64,000 bases of DNA from positions 1 through 64,000 of the forward strand of contig NZ_JAMHIW010000019.1 in assembly GCF_023896955.1 (NCBI RefSeq), given 5' to 3'. A model generated the notes under the pieces. That model saw only the letters and a program-made list of their open reading frames with translations. It searched no databases and was not told the DNA's origin. Below are positions 55,789-64,000 of this stretch, in pieces. Source of the stretch: Micromonospora sp. RHAY321. Lineage in GTDB: Bacteria > Actinomycetota > Actinomycetes > Mycobacteriales > Micromonosporaceae. The translations under genes and the position numbers were made by a program. Position 1 is the first letter of the stretch. Every line of letters starts with the position of its first letter.

Positions 55789-56964
55789 ATGAGAGCCGTG
55801 GTCTACACGGACGTGCGCACCGTCGCGGTGCGGGAGGTGCCGGACGCGACGGTGGAGGCCGGGACCGACGCGCTCGTGCGGATCACCTCCACCGCCCTGT
55901 GCGGCACCGACCTGCACATGTACGACGGGCGGACCAGCGCCGAACCCGGCATGGTGCTCGGTCACGAGCCGCTGGGCGTCGTGCAGCAGGTGGGCGCCGC
56001 CGTGCAGACCGTCCGCCCGGGCACCCGCGTGGTGATCCCCACGCACCTCTTCTGCGGAACGTGCGTGATGTGCGCCCGGGGCCTGTCGGCGGCCTGCCTC
56101 CGCGTGCGCGCCGAGGGGCCGGGCGCGGCGTACGGCTACGCCGGGATGGGCACGTACCGGGGTGCCCAGGCCGATCTGCTGCGCGTGCCGTGGGCCGACG
56201 CGAACTGCGTACCCGTGCCCGGTGAGCCCGGGGACGCGTACGAGGACGACTTCGTGCTGCTCGCCGACGCGTTCGTCACCGGTTGGCACGCGGCGGCCAC
56301 CCTTGCCGGTGTCGAGCCCGGTGACACGGTGGCCGTGTTCGGTGCGGGCACCATCGGCCTGCTCAGCGCGTACTCGGCGCTGATCCGCGGTGCCCGGGTG
56401 GTGTACTGCGTGGACGGCGTCGACGTCCGGCTCGACAAGGCCGGCGAGATCGGCGCGGTGCCGGTGGACTTCCGACACGGTGACCCGGTCGAGCAGATCC
56501 GCGCGGACCGCGCTCGGACGGGGCTGCCGCTCGGCGAGGAGAAGCTGGGCGGGATCGACAAGGTCATCGACGCGGTCGGGTTCCAGGCCAGGAACCGGGA
56601 ACGGCCCGACCAGGAACGCCCCGACCAGGTCATCGCCGACGCGGCGCGGCTGGTCAACCCCGTCGGCGCGATCGCGGTCGCCGGTGTGTACCCGAACAAC
56701 GACCCGCACCCCCGACCCGGTGCGAGCGCCCACGAGGACCTGGTCGCACCATGGGGAACGCTGTTCGGCAAGGGCGTCACGGTCCGGTTCGGCCGCACCC
56801 ACGACCGCCGCTACACCGTGCTGCTGCGGGACATGGTCGTCGCCGGCCGGGCCCGACCCGGCTTGATCGTCACCCACCACGGCGGCCTCGACGACGCACC
56901 CGGGTTGTACCGCAGCTTCGACCGCCGCGAACACGGGGTGATCAAGGCCGTGCTGCACCCCTGA
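55789..56964 (+). CDS. Zinc-dependent alcohol dehydrogenase (formaldehyde-dehydrogenase-like MDR)
   Basis: This 391-residue medium-chain dehydrogenase has catalytic-zinc residues C38 (CGTD) and H59-E60 (GHEPLG), a structural zinc set C89, C92, C95 and C103, and a Rossmann motif VAVFGAGTIGLLSA. It resembles glutathione-independent formaldehyde dehydrogenases. The substrate is uncertain. A short duplicated stretch ERPDQERPDQ occurs at about 272-281. GGGAG precedes ATG 55789. It is convergent with the thioesterase gene. Confidence 0.88.
   Translation: MRAVVYTDVRTVAVREVPDATVEAGTDALVRITSTALCGTDLHMYDGRTSAEPGMVLGHEPLGVVQQVGAAVQTVRPGTRVVIPTHLFCGTCVMCARGLSAACLRVRAEGPGAAYGYAGMGTYRGAQADLLRVPWADANCVPVPGEPGDAYEDDFVLLADAFVTGWHAAATLAGVEPGDTVAVFGAGTIGLLSAYSALIRGARVVYCVDGVDVRLDKAGEIGAVPVDFRHGDPVEQIRADRARTGLPLGEEKLGGIDKVIDAVGFQARNRERPDQERPDQVIADAARLVNPVGAIAVAGVYPNNDPHPRPGASAHEDLVAPWGTLFGKGVTVRFGRTHDRRYTVLLRDMVVAGRARPGLIVTHHGGLDDAPGLYRSFDRREHGVIKAVLHP
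56599..56628 (+). repeat. 15-bp tandem duplication inside the dehydrogenase gene
   Basis: GAACGGCCCGACCAG and GAACGCCCCGACCAG follow each other directly, differing at one base. They encode ERPDQ twice, in frame, in a surface loop. It looks like a recent slippage or duplication. Confidence 0.85.
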
Positions 56965-56976
56965 GGACGGCCGGCC

Positions 56977-57399
56977 TCAGAGGTTGAGCGGCCCCGGGTC
57001 GGTGGCCAGCTGCCGGAACCGTACGCGCGGGTCGGGCACCAGCCGTCGGGCCGACAGGTCCAGCAGCCCGCCGACCCCGGTCAGCCTGGCGACCGGGGTG
57101 CCGTCCACGCGGGTGTAGTCCTGCTCGATCTGGAACACCTTGCTCTCGCTCCAGTGGAACTGGCAGGACACGTCGACCTCGTCCCCACCGCGCAGCTCCC
57201 GCAGGTACTTCAGCGTGACCTCCAGGGCGACCGGCCCCACGCCGGCCGCCAGGAGCCGGTCCTGCGCGATGCCCGCGGCGCGCAGGCACTCCCACCGGGC
57301 GTGCTCGCCGTACTGGAGGTAGACGGCCTGGTTCAGGTGCCCCTGCGTGTCCAGCTCGTAGCCACGGACGGTGATGCGTACCCGGAACGGATCTGCCAT
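56977..57399 (-). CDS. Acyl-CoA thioesterase, 4HBT hotdog family
   Basis: This 140-residue hotdog-fold protein has the 4HBT pattern ELDTQGHLNQAVYLQYGEHARW with catalytic-type Asp17, followed by the helix and the strand VTLKYLRELRGGDEV. It should hydrolyse an acyl-CoA or 4-hydroxybenzoyl-CoA-like thioester. No ribosome-binding site precedes ATG 57399, and TACCCT 7 bases upstream on the minus strand may be a -10 box, so the mRNA may be leaderless. Confidence 0.85.
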   Translation of the reverse strand: MADPFRVRITVRGYELDTQGHLNQAVYLQYGEHARWECLRAAGIAQDRLLAAGVGPVALEVTLKYLRELRGGDEVDVSCQFHWSESKVFQIEQDYTRVDGTPVARLTGVGGLLDLSARRLVPDPRVRFRQLATDPGPLNL

Positions 57400-57468
57400 G
57401 GGCCGAGGGTAGCGAGGCTCCGTCGCCGTGGATCGGGTGGCGCTCCACCCGGCCGGACCCGGGTCGCA

Positions 57469-57849
57469 TCAGGCGCGGGCGACCCGCCAGGCGCTCACCA
57501 CGCACACGGCCGCCGGCAGCAGCCCGACCAGCCAGGCCCACTCCTGGTCCCGCAGGAGGTAGTACCCGACCAGTGCGGCCAGCAGCGCGACGCCGTAGGC
57601 GTTGAGGATGCTCGCCGTCGTCCGTGCCGACTCGGCCCCGCCCCGCCGGCGCACGGCCGAGCCCACCCACGCCAGGGCGCCGACGAAGAAGATGACGCTG
57701 AAACCGAGGACCGTCCGCACCACCGGCGGCAGGCGGTCCGCGCCGGCGAAGATGACGACCGTCAGGACGGCCAGGGCCAGGACGCCGGCGACGTACCGCG
57801 ACCGCGCCGGGTCGTGCTGGTCGCCGTGGGCATCGGGTCGTGCGGTCAT
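57469..57849 (-). CDS. Small integral membrane protein, unknown function
   Basis: This 126-residue protein has a charged N-terminus, four membrane helices (about 19-36, 42-63, 82-97 and 103-122) and a short basic loop (RRRGG) in the middle. I know no family. ATG 57849 is chosen because GGAGGAG lies 6 bases upstream; longer starts (57948) lack one. It lies 69 bases from the thioesterase start, on the same strand. Confidence 0.72.
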   Translation of the reverse strand: MTARPDAHGDQHDPARSRYVAGVLALAVLTVVIFAGADRLPPVVRTVLGFSVIFFVGALAWVGSAVRRRGGAESARTTASILNAYGVALLAALVGYYLLRDQEWAWLVGLLPAAVCVVSAWRVARA

Positions 57850-58331
57850 ATCGCTCTCCTCCGGCGACGCGTGCGGCGTGGCGATTGCCGAAGGGGTCGG
57901 CATCACCCTGGTGCCCGACTGTCCGGATTCTAGGAGAAACGGCCCCACGCCAGGGGGCCTGACCAGCGGTGTGGATCACATCGTCGCAGCCTGGCCGGCC
58001 GGACTCCCCGCCGCGCGGTCCTCGGCGACTTCAATGATCATGGACGCTCGATGGCGGAGGGGCGCCCGTGGTGGCTACCCTGTGCCGGCCGTGAAACGGT
58101 CGTGCCTGGTGGCGGCCCTGCGGACAGCGGCCGGGGTCGATCATCCGGATTCGCCCGGCCGGCGTCAGGGCGGAGAGCGTTCCCGGGGTGCCGTGAGTGG
58201 CTGCCGGGGCGACTGGGGCAGACGAACACTGCGCTACGTCTATATTGCCGGATTGTTACATTTTCAACAGGCCCTCGCCTTGCGGATGGGCCTCTCGCCG
58301 CAATACGTTGCCGTCAACAACAAAACCGAGT
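57850..58331 (+). other. Control region of the second mmsA operon
   Basis: About 480 bases without a convincing gene. TATATT at 58241-58246 is a likely -10 box, though its -35 is weak. Just after it is the imperfect repeat TTGTTACATTTTCAACA (58253-58269). TTGCGG and CCGCAA (58280-58285 and 58298-58303) form an inverted repeat, and GTTG/CAAC lies nearby (58307-58318). Any of these may be the ROK-regulator site. It lacks the arabinose-type operator. Confidence 0.45.
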
Positions 58332-58346
58332 GAAGGTCAAACCTTC
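58332..58346 (+). other. Small hairpin beside the leader-peptide ribosome-binding site
   Basis: GAAGGT (58332-58337) and ACCTTC (58341-58346) form a 6-bp stem with loop CAA, two bases before the CGGAGG ribosome-binding site of the leader frame. It could affect ribosome access. Confidence 0.4.
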
Positions 58347-58358
58347 CGGAGGCAACCG

Positions 58359-58388
58359 ATGACGTTGGCGAGGTGGTACGAGCGATGA
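58359..58388 (+). CDS. Nine-residue leader frame overlapping mmsA
   Basis: ATG 58359 follows GGAGGCAACCG, the best ribosome-binding site in front of the operon, and encodes MTLARWYER then TGA. The TGA shares bases with the mmsA ATG (ATGA, 58385-58388). The mmsA gene itself has only GAGG about 11 bases upstream, so ribosomes finishing the leader may restart at mmsA. It could be a translational-coupling leader or sensor. Confidence 0.5.
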   Translation: MTLARWYER

Positions 58389-59932
58389 GCGACGTGCCCA
58401 TCCTCCTTGAGATGCGCTCCATCACCAAGGAGTTTCCCGGAGTCAAGGCCCTCTCCGACGTCAACCTGGTGGTTCGCGCCGGCGAGATCCATGCCATCTG
58501 CGGCGAGAACGGCGCGGGCAAGTCCACGCTGATGAAGGTCCTCAGCGGGGTCTACCCGTACGGCACCTACGACGGCCAGATCATCTACCAGGGCGCGGAG
58601 ACACGGTTCTCCGACATCCGCGCCAGCGAGAACGCCGGCATCGTGATCATCCACCAGGAGCTCGCGCTGATCCCCGGCATGTCGATCACCGAGAACATCT
58701 TCCTCGGCAACGAGCCGCGCAAGCGGGGTGCGATCGACTGGACCGCTGCCAACCGGATGGCGCTGGACCTGATGGCCCGGGTCGGTCTCGAGGAAGACCC
58801 GGACACCCTGATCAAGGACATCGGTGTCGGCAAGCAGCAGCTCGTGGAGATCGCCAAGGCGTTCGCCAAGGACGTGAAGCTGCTCATCCTGGACGAGCCG
58901 ACCGCCGCGCTGAACGAGGCTGACTCGCGGCACCTGCTCGACCTGCTGCGCGGCTTCCGCTCGCGCGGCATCACCTCGATCATGATCTCGCACAAGCTGA
59001 ACGAGATCGAGGCGATCGCGGACCAGATCACCATCCTCCGGGACGGCCGGACCGTCGAGACGCTGGACGTCAAGGCCGACGGCGTCGACGAGGACCGGAT
59101 CGTGCGGGGCATGGTCGGCCGCGAGCTGAGCAGCCGGTTCCCGGACCACACGCCGAAGATCGGCGAGGTCTTCTTCGAGGTCCGCAACTGGAACGTCCGG
59201 CACCCGATCTCGGCCGAGCGGCAGGTCTGCAAGAACGAGAGTTTCGTGGTGCGTCGCGGCGAGATCGTCGGCTTCGCCGGCCTGATGGGCGCGGGCCGCA
59301 CGGAGCTGGCGATGAGTGTCTTCGGCCGCTCCTACGGGGTGTTCGAGTCGGGCACGATCATCAAGGACGGCAAGGAGATCGTCCTGAAGTCGGTCGCGGA
59401 CGCGATCGACCACGGGCTCGCGTACGTCAGCGAGGACCGCAAGGCGATCGGCCTCAACCTGCTCGACGACATCAAGTCGTCGACGGTGGCCGCCAAGCTG
59501 TCCAAGATCTCGCACCACGGCGTCCTGAACGAGGTCGAGGAGTACCAGGCGGCTGAGGCGTACCGCAAGGAGTTGCGGACCAAGGCCCCGACGGTCGACG
59601 AGAGCGTCTCGAAGCTCTCCGGCGGCAACCAGCAGAAGGTCGTCCTGGCGAAGTGGATGTTCACCGACCCGGACCTGCTGATCCTCGACGAGCCGACGCG
59701 CGGCATCGACGTGGGTGCCAAGTACGAGATCTACGGCATCATCCAGCGGCTCGCCGACCAGGGGAAGGGCGTCGTCGTCATCTCCTCGGAGTTGCCTGAG
59801 CTGATCGGGCTCTGCGACCGCATCTACACCGTGTTCGAAGGCTCCATCACGGGCGAGATCGCCCGCGAGGACGCCACCCCGGAAAACCTCATGAAGCAGA
59901 TGACCTCGACGAAGAAGATGCTGACACGATGA
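58385..59932 (+). CDS. mmsA: Monosaccharide ABC transporter ATPase, second MmsA type
   Basis: This 515-residue protein has tandem ABC domains: NBD1 GENGAGKST (40-48) and [13 protein letters not shown], and NBD2 [39 protein letters not shown] and [13 protein letters not shown]. It is close to the ATPase at 27760 throughout. ATG 58385 overlaps the leader-peptide stop; an in-frame GTG at 58373 is possible. It is the first large gene of an ATPase-permease-binding-protein operon, an order different from the first system. Confidence 0.9.
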   Translation: MSDVPILLEMRSITKEFPGVKALSDVNLVVRAGEIHAICGENGAGKSTLMKVLSGVYPYGTYDGQIIYQGAETRFSDIRASENAGIVIIHQELALIPGMSITENIFLGNEPRKRGAIDWTAANRMALDLMARVGLEEDPDTLIKDIGVGKQQLVEIAKAFAKDVKLLILDEPTAALNEADSRHLLDLLRGFRSRGITSIMISHKLNEIEAIADQITILRDGRTVETLDVKADGVDEDRIVRGMVGRELSSRFPDHTPKIGEVFFEVRNWNVRHPISAERQVCKNESFVVRRGEIVGFAGLMGAGRTELAMSVFGRSYGVFESGTIIKDGKEIVLKSVADAIDHGLAYVSEDRKAIGLNLLDDIKSSTVAAKLSKISHHGVLNEVEEYQAAEAYRKELRTKAPTVDESVSKLSGGNQQKVVLAKWMFTDPDLLILDEPTRGIDVGAKYEIYGIIQRLADQGKGVVVISSELPELIGLCDRIYTVFEGSITGEIAREDATPENLMKQMTSTKKMLTR

Positions 59933-61227
59933 GCCGATTGAAGGACCTTCAGAAGAACCTGTTCGGAGGCACCACCTCCAACGCTCGCCAGTTCGGGATG
60001 ATCTTCACCCTGGTGGCGATCGTCGTCCTGTTCCAGATCCTGACCGATGGCCTCACCCTGCGGTCGGACAACCTGATCGCGCTGTTCCAGCAGAACTCGT
60101 ACATTCTGATCCTGGCCATCGGCATGCTCATGGTGATCGTCGCCGGGCACATCGACCTCTCGGTCGGCTCTGTCGCCGCATTCGCGGGCATCCTGGTGGC
60201 CAAGTCGATGGCCGACTGGTCGCTGCCCTGGCCCGTCGCCATCCTGTTCGGCCTCGCCATCGGCGCGATCATCGGCGCCTGGCAGGGCTTCTGGGTGGCC
60301 TACATCGGGGTTCCGGCGTTCATCGTGACCCTGGCCGGCATGCTGCTGTTCCGCGGTGGCAACCAGTACATCGGTAACGCCAACACGATCCCGGTGCCGG
60401 AGGGCTTCCGGGAGATCGGCTCCGGCTTCCTGCCCGAGTTCGGTCCGAACACCGGCTACAACAACGCCACGCTGCTGCTCGGCCTGGCCGCGGCGGTGGC
60501 CGTGGTGTGGCGCGAGATCCAGGCCCGCAAGACCCGTCGGGCGATGGACGCCGACCCGGCGCCGATGTGGATCTCGATCCTGCGGATGGCCATCATGGTC
60601 GGGGTGATCGCCTTCGCGGCGCTGCGCTTCGCCAGCGGTCGCGTCGGCACCAGCTTCCCGATCTCCGGCATCATCCTGCTGGTCCTGGTGATCGCGTACT
60701 CCTTCTACACCCGCAACACGGCCGGTGGCCGGCACATCTACGCGGTGGGCGGCAACTCCCGGGCGGCCGAACTGTCCGGCGTGAAGCTCAAGCGGGTCAA
60801 CTTCTTCGTCATGATGAACATGTCCGTCCTGGCCGCCCTGGCCGGCATGATCTTCGTGGCCCGTTCGGCGGCCTCCGGACCGCAGGACGGCAACGGCTGG
60901 GAACTGGACGCCATCGCCGCGGTCTTCATCGGTGGCGCGGCCGTCTCCGGCGGCATCGGCACCATCAGCGGCTCGATCGTTGGTGGTCTCGTCATGGCCG
61001 TGCTCAACAACGGCCTGCAACTGATGGGCGTCGGCACCGACCGCGTCCAGATCATCAAGGGCCTGGTCCTGCTGCTGGCCGTCGCCATCGACGTCTACAA
61101 CAAGAGCCAGGGGCGGTTCTCCATCATCGGGAGCCTGATGCGACCGTTCCGTCGCGAGGACTCCGCCCCACCCGCCTCACCGCCGGACGCGGAGCGCGAG
61201 CCCGCCAAGGCAGCGGTGTCCGGCTGA
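59929..61227 (+). CDS. mmsB: Monosaccharide ABC transporter permease, second MmsB type
   Basis: This 432-residue membrane protein has [56 protein letters not shown] and [16 protein letters not shown], with the long central loop of MmsB/XylH permeases and a charged Pro-rich C-tail. The ATG overlaps the ATPase stop. It partners the ATPase at 58385 and the binding protein at 61279. Confidence 0.9.
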   Translation: MSRLKDLQKNLFGGTTSNARQFGMIFTLVAIVVLFQILTDGLTLRSDNLIALFQQNSYILILAIGMLMVIVAGHIDLSVGSVAAFAGILVAKSMADWSLPWPVAILFGLAIGAIIGAWQGFWVAYIGVPAFIVTLAGMLLFRGGNQYIGNANTIPVPEGFREIGSGFLPEFGPNTGYNNATLLLGLAAAVAVVWREIQARKTRRAMDADPAPMWISILRMAIMVGVIAFAALRFASGRVGTSFPISGIILLVLVIAYSFYTRNTAGGRHIYAVGGNSRAAELSGVKLKRVNFFVMMNMSVLAALAGMIFVARSAASGPQDGNGWELDAIAAVFIGGAAVSGGIGTISGSIVGGLVMAVLNNGLQLMGVGTDRVQIIKGLVLLLAVAIDVYNKSQGRFSIIGSLMRPFRREDSAPPASPPDAEREPAKAAVSG

Positions 61228-61278
61228 CGGCCACCGACCTCTCCACCCGTTCCAACTTTCAGAAAGGCAAGTCCTCAC

Positions 61279-62382
61279 ATGCGTAAATTCTTCGGCACGT
61301 CGGTGGTGGCCATCAGTGCCGCTGCCATGCTGGCCCTGGCCGGCTGCGGCTCCGGCCGTGACGGCGACAGCGGCTCCGGCGGCGAGGCGGCCAAGGGCTT
61401 CCCGGCGAACTCCCTGATCGGTGTGGCCCTGCCGGCCAAGACCTCGGAGAACTGGGTCCTCGCCGGTGACCTCTTCACCAACGGTCTCAAGGAGGCCGGT
61501 TTCCAGGCTGACGTGCAGTACGCCGGCGCGTCGACCACGGTGGCCGACCAGCAGGCCCAGATCACCGCCATGACCACCAAGGGCGCCAAGGTCATCGTCA
61601 TCGGCGCGACCGACGCCGCGCAGCTGTCGACCCAGGTCGCCGCGGCCCACGCCGCCGGCGTGAAGGTCATCGCGTACGACCGGCTCATCACCAACACGCC
61701 GGACCTCGACTACTACGTCGCGTTCGACAACTTCAAGGTCGGCCAGCTCCAGGGCCAGGCCCTGCTGGACGGCATGAAGGCCAAGAAGCCGAACGGCCCG
61801 TACAACATCGAGCTGTTCTCCGGCTCGCCGGACGACAACAACGCCGGTGTCTTCTTCAACGGCGCGATGAGCGTGCTCAAGCCGGAGATCGACAAGGGCA
61901 ACGTGGTCGTCGCCTCGAAGCAGACCGACGTCAAGCAGACCGCCATCCAGGGCTGGAAGGCCGAGGGTGCGCAGGCCCGCATGGACCAGCTGCTGACCTC
62001 GACCTACGGCAACAAGGAGCTGGACGGCGTCCTCTCCCCGAACGACACGCTGGCCCGCGCCATCCTGACCTCGGTCAAGGGTGCTGGCAAGCCGACCCCG
62101 GTCGTCACCGGCCAGGACTCCGAGGTCGAGTCGGTCAAGTCGATCGTCGCTGGCGAGCAGTACATGACGATCAACAAGGACACGCGGAACCTGGTCAAGG
62201 AGACCATCAACATGGTCAAGGCTCTCCAGGCCGGTAACACCCCGCAGGTGAACGACACCAAGTCCTACAACAACGGCAGCAAGGTCGTCGACACGTACCT
62301 GCTCCCGCCGGTCGCCGTCACCAAGGCGAACGCGGCTGAGGCGTACGCCAACGACCCGAAGCTCGCGCCGCTCACCAAGTAA
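61279..62382 (+). CDS. chvE: Monosaccharide-binding lipoprotein, second ChvE type
   Basis: This 367-residue lipoprotein has lipobox LAGC (C23). It shows the ChvE/XylF features IGVALPAKTSENWV, GAKVIVIGATDA, VIAYDRLI, DYYVAFDNFKVG, GSPDDNN, VVTGQDSE and YNNGSKVVDTYLLPP. It is related to the protein at 26537. The ligand may be xylose or another aldose; the next gene is a ROK regulator, as in xylFGH loci of Streptomyces. AAAGG precedes ATG 61279. A terminator follows it. Confidence 0.88.
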   Translation: MRKFFGTSVVAISAAAMLALAGCGSGRDGDSGSGGEAAKGFPANSLIGVALPAKTSENWVLAGDLFTNGLKEAGFQADVQYAGASTTVADQQAQITAMTTKGAKVIVIGATDAAQLSTQVAAAHAAGVKVIAYDRLITNTPDLDYYVAFDNFKVGQLQGQALLDGMKAKKPNGPYNIELFSGSPDDNNAGVFFNGAMSVLKPEIDKGNVVVASKQTDVKQTAIQGWKAEGAQARMDQLLTSTYGNKELDGVLSPNDTLARAILTSVKGAGKPTPVVTGQDSEVESVKSIVAGEQYMTINKDTRNLVKETINMVKALQAGNTPQVNDTKSYNNGSKVVDTYLLPPVAVTKANAAEAYANDPKLAPLTK

Positions 62383-62406
62383 TCACCGCTCGGTAGGCAG
62401 CAACGC

Positions 62407-62442
62407 CGATGGGTCCCGGATCTCTTCGTCCGGGACCCATCG
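62407..62442 (+). terminator. Hairpin after the second chvE-type gene
   Basis: A perfect 14-bp stem (CGATGGGTCCCGGA with its complement) has an 8-base loop, 24 bases past the stop. The ROK gene starts 52 bases later, so it may be partly read through or have its own promoter. Confidence 0.75.
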
Positions 62443-62494
62443 TCGTCCTGGCACCCCCGCACCACCCGCCACCGACCCGGAAGGAGGCCTGACC

Positions 62495-63754
62495 GTGGAG
62501 ACACCCGTCCGGTTCAGGCCATCCGGCGTCGGCCGCAACCCCGAATCCCCGCAGCCCGCGGCCCCGGGCGCGAGCCAGGAGGAGATCCGGCGGCAGAACC
62601 TCGGCGCCGTCCTGCGCTACGTCCACCTGCACGGGCCGACATCCCGGGCCGAGCTGACCAGCCGGCTCGGCCTCAACCGCAGCACCATCGGCGCGCTCGC
62701 GGCCGACTTGGTCGCGAGTGGCCTGGTCACCGAGGAGGCGCCGACCACCGCGCGCCGCGCCGGTCGCCCGTCGCTGGTGGTCAGCCCGCGCTCCGACCGC
62801 GTCTACGCGCACGCGTTGAGCATCGACGCGGACCGGCTGCGCGCCGCACGGGTCGGCCTCGGCGGCAGCATCCTCGACCTTCGCGAGGTCGCCCGCCGTC
62901 CCGGCACGTCGGTGGTCGACGCCGTCGGGCCGCTGGCCGACCTCGTCCGCGACATGGAACGCTCCGTGGCCGCCGACGCCCTGCTGGTCGGCGGCGCGGT
63001 CGCGGTCACCGACACCACCCGTGACCGCGACGGCCGGATCCGGATAGCCGGCGTCGACGAGACCCTCGGCGCCGCGCTGGCGGCCGAGTTCACCGCCGGC
63101 CCGGGTTTCGTTGCCGGCGACCTGGCCGACATCGCCGGCCTGGCCGAGCACGTCCGTGGCGTCGCGGCGGGCGTCGACGACCTCATCTACCTGCACGGTG
63201 ACCTCGGCATCAGCGCCGGCCTCATCATCGGCGGCCGGCTCGTGATCGGGCACCGGGGCCACAGCGGCAAGGTCGGCCACATGGTGGTCAACCCGAACGG
63301 GCTGCCGTGTGGGTGCGGCTCACGCGGGTGCTGGGAGACCGAGATCGGTGAGGCGGCGCTCCTGCGGCACGCCGGCCGGGACCCGGCCGACCGTGCGGCG
63401 GTGGCCGAGGTGCTGCGCGCGGCGGCGGACGGCGACCGCACGGCCCGTGAGGCGGTCGAGCGGGTCGCCGACTGGCTCGGCTTCGGCGTCGCCAACCTGG
63501 TCAACGTGGTCAACCCGGACGCCGTGGTGTTCGGCGGCTCGCTGCGCGACATCTTCACCGCCGGAGCGGACACGGTCCGCAGCCGGCTGGACGCGATGCC
63601 CCTGCCGGTCTCCCGTGAGCACCTGCGCCTGGAGCCGGCGGCACTCGGCCGCGACGCCGTCCTGATCGGTGCCGCCGAACTGGCCTTCGACAAGCTGCTG
63701 GCCGATCCGCTGAACGTCGGCGTCGTGGGTCAGCCCGGGGCCGACCCGGCCTAG
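62495..63754 (+). CDS. ROK-family regulator, XylR/Rok7B7-like
   Basis: This 419-residue protein has a winged helix-turn-helix (about 48-80, PTSRAELTSRLGLNRSTIGALAADLVASGL) and a ROK domain. The zinc motif is complete: GKVGHMVVNP, then CGCGSRGCWE. GTG 62495 has GGAAGGAGG upstream. It follows the ATPase-permease-binding-protein genes, the arrangement of Rok7B7 beside xylFGH in Streptomyces, so it probably controls that transporter in response to sugar. It lies on the same strand behind a hairpin. Confidence 0.87.
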   Translation: METPVRFRPSGVGRNPESPQPAAPGASQEEIRRQNLGAVLRYVHLHGPTSRAELTSRLGLNRSTIGALAADLVASGLVTEEAPTTARRAGRPSLVVSPRSDRVYAHALSIDADRLRAARVGLGGSILDLREVARRPGTSVVDAVGPLADLVRDMERSVAADALLVGGAVAVTDTTRDRDGRIRIAGVDETLGAALAAEFTAGPGFVAGDLADIAGLAEHVRGVAAGVDDLIYLHGDLGISAGLIIGGRLVIGHRGHSGKVGHMVVNPNGLPCGCGSRGCWETEIGEAALLRHAGRDPADRAAVAEVLRAAADGDRTAREAVERVADWLGFGVANLVNVVNPDAVVFGGSLRDIFTAGADTVRSRLDAMPLPVSREHLRLEPAALGRDAVLIGAAELAFDKLLADPLNVGVVGQPGADPA

Positions 63755-63789
63755 CCCGTCGAGCCGTCGGCCGCAGGGCGACGAGTCCC

Positions 63790-64000
63790 TCAGAGCGGCG
63801 GCAGTTCCTCCACCACGCTGGTGCCGGTGCCCGGTCGGGACTCCCACGACCAGCTCTCGTGCAGCCGGAGCCGGCCATCGGGCAGCACCGACACCTCCGA
63901 GACGCAGTGCCCTGAGGAGGTCTGGCCGTCGGTGTTGAGCTGGACGTACCGGAAGTCCAACCGATCGCCGTCACGGGTGCCGACGAGGTGACCGCGCCGG
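63790..64000 (-). CDS. Partial gene, N-acetylglutamate-synthase-annotated small family
   Basis: The 3' end of a minus-strand gene runs off the window. Seventy codons before the TGA encode RRGHLVGTRDGDRLDFRYVQ and later GHCVSEVSVLPDGRLRLHE, SWSWESRPGTGTSVVEELPPL. This fits a small avidin-like beta-barrel family often named N-acetylglutamate synthase in databases, probably wrongly. The start lies beyond 64000. It is convergent with the ROK gene. Confidence 0.7.
   Translation of the reverse strand, partial: RRGHLVGTRDGDRLDFRYVQLNTDGQTSSGHCVSEVSVLPDGRLRLHESWSWESRPGTGTSVVEELPPL

Overview
The window is very GC-rich DNA (high GC at third codon positions, many GTG and some TTG starts, ATGA/GTGA start-stop overlaps, Tat-exported glycosidases with ricin-type domains). 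This points to a filamentous actinobacterium, most likely Micromonosporaceae (Micromonospora-like). That placement is inference from gene style, not a database match. I see no rRNA, tRNA, CRISPR array, insertion sequence or prophage module. Most of the sequence is intact chromosomal genes.

Layout. 0-2 kb: a prfH-rtcB pair, which would rescue and repair ribosomes with damaged RNA. 2-9 kb: a cell-wall-anchored ice-binding-like protein with a collagen-like stalk, a methyltransferase, an NAD(P)-binding reductase, a large membrane protein with a hydrolase motif, and an aromatic-acid-exporter-like protein. 9-12.3 kb: a probably leaderless HicB-like/ribbon-helix-helix gene, a DUF4097 protein and a DrrAB-type ABC exporter. 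12.4-30.6 kb: a large L-arabinose island made of araB-araD-ytfQ-ytfR-ytfT-yjfF-araA, a secreted GH127 beta-L-arabinofuranosidase, a LacI-family regulator and a ChvE/MmsAB-type sugar ABC transporter. At least six copies of a LacI-type operator (about TGTTANCGNTAACA) sit in front of these units, and three of the promoters share one architecture. 30.6-42.2 kb: secreted and cell-envelope proteins: a metallophosphatase, a PhoD phosphatase, a seven-repeat propeller-like protein, a cysteine-rich double-psi-barrel protein next to a Tat-exported protein and a MauE-type redox membrane protein, then a LasA-type peptidase and an amidase with related C-terminal SH3 domains.

42.2-64 kb: a possible operon of a rifampin-phosphotransferase-like enzyme, a membrane protein and a TetR regulator behind a 22-bp palindrome; an M23 peptidase, DUF2188 and DUF4331 genes; a ROK regulator divergent from a DUF1479 oxygenase-like gene over a shared palindrome; a GH16 beta-glucanase; LysR and TetR regulators; a short-chain dehydrogenase that lacks the catalytic tyrosine, with a tautomerase; a zinc alcohol dehydrogenase; and a second MmsAB/ChvE-type transporter followed by a ROK regulator. 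A partial gene runs off the right edge.

How it works together (inference): exported GH127 releases L-arabinose from plant polymers. The sugar enters by a furanose-type (YtfQRT-YjfF) and a ChvE-type importer, and AraA, AraB and AraD convert it to D-xylulose 5-phosphate. One LacI-type repressor probably couples these units. The second ChvE-type transporter has none of these operators and is probably under its own ROK regulator.
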